From NCBI GenBank assembly GCA_028701945.1, contig JAQVPT010000006.1:1-30070 (forward strand): a stretch of DNA of 30,070 nucleotides, read 5' to 3'. Made by a program: the position numbers and the translations under genes. Positions 24,383 to 30,070 of the stretch are shown here, piece by piece; positions within the stretch are counted from its first letter, which is position 1, and the number at the start of each line of letters is the position of its first letter. The notes beneath the pieces were generated by a model. The model made no database searches and was not told where the DNA came from. It was given only the letters and a program-made list of their open reading frames with translations. This stretch comes from Bacteroidales bacterium. Lineage in GTDB: Bacteria > Bacteroidota > Bacteroidia > Bacteroidales > ML635J-15.

Positions 24383-24787
24383 ATGAAATCATTAAAAATT
24401 GTAACAATTTTATTTGTTGCTTTAGCATTAAGTACACAGATTTATGCTGCTGATAAAGCTGAAAACAGTGAAAAAAAGACTGCCGAATCAGTAATGGTTT
24501 TTGCAGGTGAAATGGAAACGTTTGATGCTGAAGTGTTGAAGGTTGAAATGGATCAATTGTCAGCTTTTCAGAAAATTAGACTCATAAAATTGGCTATAAA
24601 AGACGTTAAAATGGCAGAAGCTACGGGGCAAGCATCTGTAGGATTATATGTTCTCGCTGTTCTTATCCCACCATTAGCCGTAGGAATTTACTCTAATTGG
24701 ACTATGCCAACTTTGTATAATCTTTTGTGGACTTGTTTATTCGGTTTTCCTGGAATTATTCACGCTTTTATTGTTTTAGGGCGCTAG
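24383..24787 (+). CDS. Pmp3/YqaE-family membrane protein with N-terminal signal-like segment
   Basis: A small membrane protein (134 residues from the start used here). The C-terminal ~50 residues are a clear Pmp3 (UPF0057) domain, two membrane helices with LAVLIPPLAVGIYSN and LLWTCLFGFPGIIHAFIVLG; in other organisms these proteins affect membrane potential and salt tolerance. Before it lie a signal-peptide-like N-terminus (MKSLKIVTILFVALALSTQI, YAADK) and a ~60-residue polar, acidic linker, a layout seen in Bacteroidota members of the family but not in the short plant and yeast forms. An ATG 30 nt upstream (24353) is in frame, but it adds MSREVFTQII before the signal segment, so 24383 is preferred. 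Confidence 0.85.
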   Translation: MKSLKIVTILFVALALSTQIYAADKAENSEKKTAESVMVFAGEMETFDAEVLKVEMDQLSAFQKIRLIKLAIKDVKMAEATGQASVGLYVLAVLIPPLAVGIYSNWTMPTLYNLLWTCLFGFPGIIHAFIVLGR

Positions 24788-24808
24788 GGGGTTTTCAAAC
24801 AACAACAT

Positions 24809-24857
24809 ATTACGGAGTAATTATCGAAGCTAATCTCTCAAGCATTGTATTGAGATT
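24809..24857. repeat. Structured intergenic repeat, copy B
   Basis: ATTAC-GGA-GTAAT (24809-24821), a variable spacer TAT, then CGAAGCTAA, the same order as copy A at 19635. The following hairpin has different arms, AATCTCTCAA (24832-24841) and TTGAGATT (24850-24857), but pairs in the same place, with two bases bulged. Confidence 0.6.
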
Positions 24858-24992
24858 TGGTGAACTTGTTGAACTAAGCGGAGGGATGCATTGAGCCTTT
24901 GTATTGATTGTAGTCAAACCTGCAGAAATAACCAATGGGAGTGAAAATCAGTCATTTTGACTTATTCCTTTGCTGTTTTTAACTGTTGTAAA

Positions 24993-25308
24993 TTATACTA
25001 AGCCGTCATAGAATTTTGTAATATAGCCCGCTTCTTTTGCACCTATTTTCAGAACAACTGACCCAAACGGATTTATGATGATACCATTTTATACTTTAGC
25101 GTAAGATTGTAATTAGGAAATTTAGTTTCGGTATCTCTTATTATATCGCATGATTTTTAAAACTATAACATGTCTGCCACACAATATATTTCAACTATTA
25201 TTTTTTTATAATCTACTTTTAGATTTTCATCAGTTTAACGTATCTATATTTTGGAATAATAAGTATTGTAGTATCGGTAATCTTAAAAGTTCTGGCAAAA
25301 CTCTGCAT
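24993..25308 (-). pseudogene. Decayed gene of unknown family
   Basis: On the minus strand, protein-like stretches occur one after another in shifting frames. The first runs from an ATG at 25308 (MQSFARTFKITDTTILIIPK, YRYVKL). After a frame change it continues TDENLKVDYKKIIVEIYCVA, then DTETKFPNYNLTLKYKMV. After another frame change it ends GIIINPFGSVVLKIGAKEAG, YITKFYDGLV and a TAA at 24993-24995. Each piece has a normal amino-acid composition for this genome, unlike the lysine/asparagine-rich noise of non-coding frames here. I do not recognise the family. It begins 30 nt after the hicB stop on the same strand. The reading is by eye only and could be partly chance. Confidence 0.3.
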
Positions 25309-25338
25309 TATATATAGGTGTTTCTTATCGTGTGTGCT

Positions 25339-25734
25339 TTATCTTCTGTATATCAAGTTTATTTCTGATAGTTCTTGTCCAATTTGATGAATCCCAGTAA
25401 GTATCCTTTCTGTTTGGTCTTCTGATGGCTTTTTGTGTCCTTGCACATATTGTGACAATAATGTTGGATTCATTCCAATTTTTTCTGCTAAAAATTTTGA
25501 GTTAAGAACTTTGTAATACTGAAAGAATTGGGCAAAGTCAATTTCAAATTTTAAATTTTGATGCAAAATTTTAAATTGATCTTCAAAATAAAGTTGTGAT
25601 GCTTCAAATGCGTTTTTTAATAATTCAGGAGCAGTTCTGCCTGTCGTAAAAATGGGATAATCTTCTGAATATGCAGAAAAACCAGTTTCCGTTTTTTCAA
25701 CTATTATTTTGATGTTTTTATTAAGTGTTTTCAT
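25339..25734 (-). CDS. hicB: HicB-family antitoxin with XRE-type DNA-binding domain
   Basis: A 131-residue antitoxin. The N-terminal half has the HicB partial RNase-H-like fold: IKIIVEKTETGFSAYSEDYP, a TTGRTAPELLKNAFEASQLY helix and a following acidic stretch. The C-terminal half is a helix-turn-helix of the XRE type: LAEKIGMNPTLLSQYVQGHK with KPSEDQTERI. HicB binds and blocks the RNase HicA and represses the hicAB promoter. Start: MKTLNKN at 25734 was chosen over a start 30 nt upstream (MQILHFKFSI), because it gives the normal HicB N-terminus and leaves a 10-nt gap from hicA. The frame is fully open, although the partner toxin is interrupted; an operator-like palindrome lies before hicA. Confidence 0.9.
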   Translation of the reverse strand: MKTLNKNIKIIVEKTETGFSAYSEDYPIFTTGRTAPELLKNAFEASQLYFEDQFKILHQNLKFEIDFAQFFQYYKVLNSKFLAEKIGMNPTLLSQYVQGHKKPSEDQTERILTGIHQIGQELSEINLIYRR

Positions 25735-25744
25735 AATGCTAAAT

Positions 25745-25933
25745 TTAAAGTGTAATATTTGCATCTTTCAGAATTTTCTTTTCCAAACCTTTTCCAACTT
25801 CTTGACTACCATAGTTGGGGAATATAATTATTCCGCTTTTTTAATCATGCTTTAATTTTACATGTGAACCTTTTTGTGAAACTGGATACCAACCATCTTG
25901 TTTTAATATTCGGAATAATTCTGAACATTTCAT
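25745..25933 (-). pseudogene. hicA: hicA toxin interrupted by one nonsense codon
   Basis: Read on the minus strand from the ATG at 25933, the frame is MKCSELFRILKQDGWYPVSQ, KGSHVKLKHD, then TAA (25841-25843), then KSGIIIFPNYGSQEVGKGLE, KKILKDANITL and the normal TAA at 25745-25747, 63 codons in all. This is a whole HicA mRNA interferase (dsRBD-like fold, catalytic His in KGSH) with correct length and no frameshift; only codon 31 is a stop. In relatives this position follows KHP or KHD and is not conserved, so a single base change from AAA, CAA or GAA explains it. The gene directly precedes hicB (10-nt gap) in the usual toxin-antitoxin order. The toxin should be inactive unless the stop is read through. 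Confidence 0.85.
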
Positions 25934-25950
25934 GCATTAAAATTTTAATA

Positions 25951-25975
25951 CAAAGGTAAACTATTATTTACCTTT
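25951..25975 (-). promoter_or_regulatory. hicAB promoter -7 box overlapped by an operator-like palindrome
   Basis: Perfect 9-bp arms AAAGGTAAA (25952-25960) and TTTACCTTT (25967-25975) surround CTATTA. On the minus strand TACCTTTG (25951-25958) matches the -7 consensus TAnnTTTG and sits inside the left arm, 18 nt before the hicA start. A bound HicB dimer would cover the promoter, the usual autoregulation of hicAB loci. Confidence 0.6.
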
Positions 25976-26281
25976 TTGTAAATTTATTTTTGCAGCACAG
26001 GTTTCTTAGGCTTTGTAAAATAATAAATGCTTGGAATTTAACGAAGTCATTTTGTTTTTTAGCAATTTAATAAATCTGCGTATAGCCACGTTTATACAAT
26101 GATTTAGGAAAGAAGATAAAAAGCAAAAGAACAAGTTAAAAACGAGTAGTTATTGTTTTACAATGCCTTAGCAATAGAGATAACTGAATAATAAATCTTA
26201 TGCGTTGCCCTGACGTCATTAATACAACAAGCATTTAATCACAAAGATTTTCGTATATTTGTAAATAATATTTTGTTATAA
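25976..26281. other. Intergenic region upstream of the phospholipase-D-family gene
   Basis: AT-rich, with no gene recognised on either strand. A TATATTTG box (26254-26261) near the right end is the likely promoter of the next gene. A short TGACGTCA palindrome (about 26210-26217) is present; its meaning is unclear. Confidence 0.5.
26254..26261 (+). promoter_or_regulatory. Candidate -7 box of the phospholipase-D-family gene
   Basis: TATATTTG lies 20 nt before the start codon at 26282. There is no clear TTG at -33, so support is from the -7 box and spacing. Confidence 0.45.
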
Positions 26282-27352
26282 ATGAATGCCCCGCCTAAAT
26301 ATCAACTTTATGATGACCCGTTGAGCATGTTTTCCTCAATGATAGATGATATTATGACAGCACAAAAAAGCATTTATTTACAAACTTATCGATTTGCAAA
26401 TGACTATATTGGAAAGCGATTTAGAACAGCATTGAACAGAAAGGTAAAAGAAGGTGTTAAGATTGTGGTGCTTATAGACTCGTGGGGAACTGGTGTAAAT
26501 GAGTCCTTTTTTAGAGAAATGATTGATTTAGGAGCTGAAGTAAAATTTTTCCAAAAAATAAAATTTAGTTTTGATATTGTTTCACGAAATCATCGACGTA
26601 ATCATCGTAAGTTGCTAATTATTGACGGTAATATTTCATATATTGGCTCGTCAAACATCACAACATATTGTCTAAATTGGCGTGAGTGTACTATTCGTTT
26701 AACTGGCGGTATAGCTGCGGAATTTATTAAAATTATTGAGGAAGATTTTAGGACGTCTAATAAAGTTTACCAGAATAAACGTATTAGCACAAAAACAATA
26801 TTTTATGAACAATTAAGCATAATTAGGGATGTTCCTGGGACACGTAAGCAGCCTGTTAGACAAGCATTTATAGATACTATTAATGCTGCGAAGAAAGAAA
26901 TAATTATAGAAACTCCATATTTTCTTCCCGGAAGTATTCTGCGTAAAAGCATTTACGAAGCCGCAGAAAGAGGAGTGAAGGTTAAAATTATAATGCCGAG
27001 GCATTCTGATTTGATGCTTTTTGATATTTTGCGAAATCGATATTTTGGAAAATATTATAATATGAATATCTCTATTCTGTTCTATACACTTGATAATTTG
27101 CACGCTAAGGTTTTTCTGGTGGATAATAAATACTTTATTACAGGTTCAAGTAATTTTGACTATCGCAGCATGAAATTCATGCACGAGATAAATATTGCTG
27201 GTGAGCAAGGTGTAATTGTAAATTTGATAAAATTACATTTAGACGAAACATTAAAAGACTGTAAACCCTTCGATTATGTTAAATGGAAAAATAGACCTCT
27301 ATTCTTAAAAATAAATGAAGCCTTTTTAGTGCCTTTTAGACATTTGTTTTAA
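26282..27352 (+). CDS. Phospholipase D / cardiolipin synthase-like protein (two HKD motifs)
   Basis: A 356-residue protein with two complete HKD motifs: HRKLLIIDG with GSSN (His108, Lys110, Asp115), and HAKVFLVDN with TGSSNFDYRS (His274, Lys276, Asp281). Enzymes of this kind, for example ClsB, transfer phosphatidyl groups through a phospho-histidine intermediate to form cardiolipin or related lipids; others cut phosphodiesters in lipids or DNA. There are no N-terminal membrane helices as in ClsA, so the protein is soluble or peripheral. Hydrophobic segments ahead of the motifs (SIYLQTYRFANDY and EIIIETPYFLP) are the typical entry strands of each half. The gene is complete and, given the accessory surroundings, a nuclease-like role cannot be excluded; cardiolipin synthase-like is the more usual annotation. 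Confidence 0.88.
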   Translation: MNAPPKYQLYDDPLSMFSSMIDDIMTAQKSIYLQTYRFANDYIGKRFRTALNRKVKEGVKIVVLIDSWGTGVNESFFREMIDLGAEVKFFQKIKFSFDIVSRNHRRNHRKLLIIDGNISYIGSSNITTYCLNWRECTIRLTGGIAAEFIKIIEEDFRTSNKVYQNKRISTKTIFYEQLSIIRDVPGTRKQPVRQAFIDTINAAKKEIIIETPYFLPGSILRKSIYEAAERGVKVKIIMPRHSDLMLFDILRNRYFGKYYNMNISILFYTLDNLHAKVFLVDNKYFITGSSNFDYRSMKFMHEINIAGEQGVIVNLIKLHLDETLKDCKPFDYVKWKNRPLFLKINEAFLVPFRHLF

Positions 27353-27365
27353 AAGAACTTTGTAA

Positions 27366-27653
27366 ATGGCAATCATTTTTGTCATGGTCTTTGCAGACAT
27401 TTTCTCCAAAGCTTTAGAAATTGTTACAGCAAAGACTCACGCCAAAAAATCATTAACAATATTAGCGGTTTTTATCCTTCTATCTTCAAACAAAAATACC
27501 GATATAACAAACATGATGGTGGATAGAATAAATCCGGTATATGTACATGGTCAAGCGAATCGTAGTAGTTTGTCGGTTACAGAAAAATACACTCACAAAG
27601 ATACATCCGAGAGTTTTGAGCAAATTAGAAAATTAATAAGGCAAGATAAATAA
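27366..27653 (+). pseudogene. Possible remnant of a tyrosine recombinase C-terminus
   Basis: A 95-codon open frame begins 14 nt after the phospholipase-like gene. Its first half is not recognisable. The end reads SNKNTDITNMM, an odd 13-residue stretch, then SSLSVTEKYTHKDTSESFEQ and IRKLIRQDK. This closely resembles the end of Xer/phage-type tyrosine recombinases, where GTDI..I...LGH is followed by SSLSVTEKYTH with the catalytic Tyr. The LGH box and the upstream Arg-His-x-x-Arg core are missing, so this would be a corrupted fragment rather than a working enzyme. The alternative is a small unknown or spurious frame. Judged by eye. Confidence 0.4.
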
Positions 27654-27675
27654 AATGTAGAGAACTGAGGCTTTA

Positions 27676-27954
27676 TTACGGGAATAGTTTATATATGTCT
27701 TTACGGTGTGCAACTCTAGCAAATTCAACAACTCCTTCCTCAATAAATACACCAATACGGTAACTTCCGATACGGATACGATAAGAGAAAGAATAGCCAG
27801 TAAGTTTTTTAATATTGTTTATCTGGTTAATATTTAGAGAAGTTTCTACATTTTCAATTGTATCAGCAACATCATTTTTAACAGATTGTGTAGGTAGTTT
27901 ATCTAAGTCTTTATAAAATCGTGCAGTAAATTTTTACTCAACCACTAAAATCAT
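27676..27954 (-). pseudogene. RelE/ParE-like toxin interrupted by one nonsense codon
   Basis: On the minus strand from the ATG at 27954: MILVVE, TAA (27934-27936), then KFTARFYKDLDKLPTQSVKN, DVADTIENVETSLN..., LTGYSFSYRIRIGSYRIGVF, IEEGVVEFARVAHRKDIYKL FP and a TAA at 27676-27678; 93 codons in total. It is a complete RelE/ParE-superfamily toxin with the typical core (KLxGYSFSYRIRIGSYRI) and the closing VAHRKDIYK strand, broken only at codon 7. There is no downstream start codon that could restore the N-terminus. It begins 9 nt after the stop of the ATPase gene on the same strand. No antitoxin gene is seen beside it. Confidence 0.85.
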
Positions 27955-27963
27955 TCTTATTCA

Positions 27964-30070
27964 TTAAACATCAACACTCTTCAAAATTCTAATAATAAAA
28001 TCTTCTGCTTCCTGAATTTCCATTTTAAAATTTGATATTAAAGCATGCATATTAATTATTATATCGTCTAATTCCATTACCTCTTGACTATCAATATAAG
28101 CTTCTGCTATTAAATATTGCTCCAATTCATCTGCCTTGTTTTTTCTAAAACCGGGTACGTATCCATCTCTTAATGCTTGAATCAATTGCTTAGGCTCACG
28201 ATTTAATTCATCTAACTTCTCCACAACTTTATCAACAAAAGCACCAGAAACGGCACCTGAAGATTCTAAAACATCTCTATCTATTTGACGAGAACGCCCC
28301 TTTTGATACAATTCTTGAAACCTATTTAAAAGCTCAATTTTATGATGTAGCTGGTTATAATCTGCCTCATCAAAATTTTGAATTTTACCATTATTGCTAT
28401 AATAACTTTCTAATTGTCCCCAGGTTTTTATTCCTCTTTTAAGGCATGCATATAATAAATTAACATCTTCAATTAAATACCAAAGAGGTAGCTCACTCCT
28501 ATTTTGTATCAGAGAATTAAATGGTAGATTGGAAATCATCTTTCCATATTCCTTATGACTTTTCCCTTTAGGCTCAGGTAATGCGTGAACTAAGGTAAAA
28601 TCATCAAAATCTGGTTTAAACTCAGTATAATCATACGGTTTATTTGAAGCACCATCTAATTGGATAATTTTGTGCTCAATGTCTTTTTCCTCTAACAAAT
28701 AAGCCAACCACTTGCTAACCTCATCCGCCTGAGCAGTAAAATAAAATACCTGTCGCCCTTCCCTACTAATTTCGATTAATGCTTCAATAATAGCTTTCGC
28801 ACGTTCATCATCGCTATTTGCCAATAGTTCATCAGCCAACAAAGGTAATTTAATTGACGATTCTACAGTTTCAACATAAGCCAATCGGATTGAAAGCAAA
28901 AGCTGGACTCGTGTGCCTGTTGATAATTCTGATAAGTTCTGACCAAGTCTCAAAACCGTATCATAAGCCTTAAAATTCGGCTCGCCGTCTTCACCTAACA
29001 AAAGCTCATAACGCCCATTTGTAATCTTATTTAGAATTTCATTTGCTCGTTTAAAAACTAAAGGGCGGTTTTGATTTCGTGTTTCCTTTTTTAATTGATT
29101 GATTATAAGGTCTCCAGCAGCAGACGACAAATTACTTTCATATAGTTGATTAAGTCGCTCTAATGCATTTTCCTTATCACTCAATACATCCTCCAATTCG
29201 TGTCCTTTTTTTCTCTCCTGAATTCTAATTTCAATACTTGTGATTTGTTCTTGAATATTTTCCAGTTGATTAGCAATTTCCTTATTTTTACTTGCCTCAT
29301 CTTTCGCCTGATCAACACTTAGGGCTCTAGTTTCTTCTTCATATTCATTATATAATGAATGTTCACGTAAAAACCTTTCCTTTTCCAAAATGGTTCGTTT
29401 AGCAGTATGATGATCTTGATATAATAGTTTGTAATTACCTAATCGACTTACCAAATCTTGTACACTTTCTTTGTCGTTCTCACTTATTTTTAAGGTTTGA
29501 TAGATATTTGATAATTTTTCTTTAGCTTCACTTATCAAATTGTTTTGCTCTTTAATTTGTTCATTTCTTTGATCAATTAACCGAATTTGCTCCTTTCGCG
29601 AATTTTCCTGAGTTCTCAGCTCTTTAAAACTAGCTTTCCCTTCAATTACATCACTTGCAGCAATAAAATTCGATTTTTCAAACAAGACATTAGTTTTCTC
29701 TAATTCATTTTCGTATTGTTTTTTTAACTCTTTTCTTTTAGCTTCTGATGATTCTCTTTCAATGTGAGCATCTTGCCATCTTTTTACTTGTATCAAAAAC
29801 CAATACAAACTACTAAAGTCATTGGAGTTATTTTCAGGAAACCCAGGAGCCGCTTGTAACTTATCTATCCATTCTTCACGCTTTATATTTAATTTAGCTA
29901 TCCGTTCTTGCAGTTTAGTCAAACTATCTTGACAGTTTTTCAAGCTTTGACTAATTCTATCTGCATCTTTAATATCTTTAAGATTTTCAATCAATTCATA
30001 AATTCGACTGGCTACATTTTCCGTATTCCAATGAGATGGTGGCTTAATACCGGAATTAATAAAATCTTTT
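27964..30070 (-). CDS. SMC/YhaN-like ATPase, C-terminal ~700 residues (partial)
   Basis: The frame stays open to the right edge of the window (its start, with the Walker A motif, lies outside); a TTG at 29994 is only an internal codon. The visible part begins with a long, charged coiled-coil region (~1-330 of the visible part). The C-terminal half of the ABC/SMC ATPase head follows: signature-type LSELSTGTRVQLLLSIRLAY, Walker B LPLLADELLANSDDERAKAI and the switch-like GRQVFYFTAQADEV, as in YhaN and other AAA_23/AAA_27 proteins. After it lies an unusual extra ~270-residue helical extension to the end (for example SELPLWYLIEDVNLLYACLK and RGIKTWGQLESYYSNN). YhaN-like ATPases usually pair with an SbcD/YhaO-like nuclease; that gene would be outside the window. 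A broken RelE-like toxin follows directly. Role in DNA repair or defence is inferred. Confidence 0.85.
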   Translation of the reverse strand, partial: KDFINSGIKPPSHWNTENVASRIYELIENLKDIKDADRISQSLKNCQDSLTKLQERIAKLNIKREEWIDKLQAAPGFPENNSNDFSSLYWFLIQVKRWQDAHIERESSEAKRKELKKQYENELEKTNVLFEKSNFIAASDVIEGKASFKELRTQENSRKEQIRLIDQRNEQIKEQNNLISEAKEKLSNIYQTLKISENDKESVQDLVSRLGNYKLLYQDHHTAKRTILEKERFLREHSLYNEYEEETRALSVDQAKDEASKNKEIANQLENIQEQITSIEIRIQERKKGHELEDVLSDKENALERLNQLYESNLSSAAGDLIINQLKKETRNQNRPLVFKRANEILNKITNGRYELLLGEDGEPNFKAYDTVLRLGQNLSELSTGTRVQLLLSIRLAYVETVESSIKLPLLADELLANSDDERAKAIIEALIEISREGRQVFYFTAQADEVSKWLAYLLEEKDIEHKIIQLDGASNKPYDYTEFKPDFDDFTLVHALPEPKGKSHKEYGKMISNLPFNSLIQNRSELPLWYLIEDVNLLYACLKRGIKTWGQLESYYSNNGKIQNFDEADYNQLHHKIELLNRFQELYQKGRSRQIDRDVLESSGAVSGAFVDKVVEKLDELNREPKQLIQALRDGYVPGFRKNKADELEQYLIAEAYIDSQEVMELDDIIINMHALISNFKMEIQEAEDFIIRILKSVDV

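Larger units (their letters stand above)
24788..25338. other. Region between the Pmp3-family gene and hicB
   Basis: No intact gene is present. It holds copy B of the structured repeat (24809-24857) and, on the minus strand, a stretch of broken protein-like reading frames (24993-25308) called separately as a pseudogene. The part between 24858 and 24992 shows nothing clear. Confidence 0.5.

Noticed and set aside
25745..27954. Reassigned TAA codon in the two toxin genes
   Set aside because: TAA is the normal terminator of many genes in this window (for example gcvT, ackA and pta), so a general reassignment is excluded.
27964..29994. A complete ATPase gene starting at TTG 29994
   Set aside because: The frame continues open to the window edge and the Walker A motif is missing from the visible part, so the gene is cut by the edge.

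Overview
The window is a low-GC, AT-rich chromosome segment from a member of the Bacteroidota, probably a Bacteroidales/Marinilabiliales-like or flavobacterial relative. The evidence is C-terminal type IX secretion (Por) sorting domains on two secreted proteins, promoters of the Bacteroidota type (TTG, about 20 nt, TAnnTTTG), start codons preceded by A-rich sequence rather than Shine-Dalgarno sites, and families such as a short DnaE with a decayed PHP site and a DUF3843-like protein. No rRNA, tRNA or CRISPR array was seen.

Left part (1-3.5 kb) is housekeeping metabolism: the 3' end of gcvT, a fumarylacetoacetate-hydrolase-family enzyme, and a pta-ackA acetate pair ending in a strong terminator. 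The gaps on both sides of pta-ackA carry copies of a palindromic repeat.

From 3.9 to 9.2 kb lies the most interesting unit: a tight three-gene operon (gaps of 4 and 18 nt) coding for an alpha-oxoamine synthase fused to a GNAT/FemAB-like acyltransferase, a small STAS-like protein, and a soluble hybrid histidine kinase (PAS-GAF-HisKA-HATPase-REC). The pairing of an alpha-oxoamine synthase with a hybrid kinase recalls the CqsA/CqsS and LqsA/LqsS signalling systems, but the domain make-up differs, so it may be a new lipid or aminoketone signalling cassette. The alternative is a sphingolipid-like lipid pathway with a co-transcribed regulator.

From 9.2 to 19.3 kb, all on the minus strand: a DnaE-like polymerase with tandem repeats and a hairpin upstream, a polytopic membrane protein with a large soluble tail, a lipoprotein made of a duplicated domain, and a large secreted M4 metallopeptidase with PKD and CUB domains.

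From 19.3 kb to the right edge the DNA looks accessory. It holds a DUF3843-like protein, a secreted protein with nine 29-residue repeats, a HAD phosphatase, a Pmp3-family membrane protein, an HKD phospholipase/cardiolipin synthase-like enzyme and a partial SMC/YhaN-like ATPase. Between them lie a MITE-like element with target-site duplication, a two-copy structured repeat, nested hairpins, a possible tyrosine-recombinase remnant and a decayed gene. Two toxin genes (hicA and relE/parE-like) are each interrupted by a single in-frame TAA, while the hicB antitoxin and its operator-promoter appear intact.
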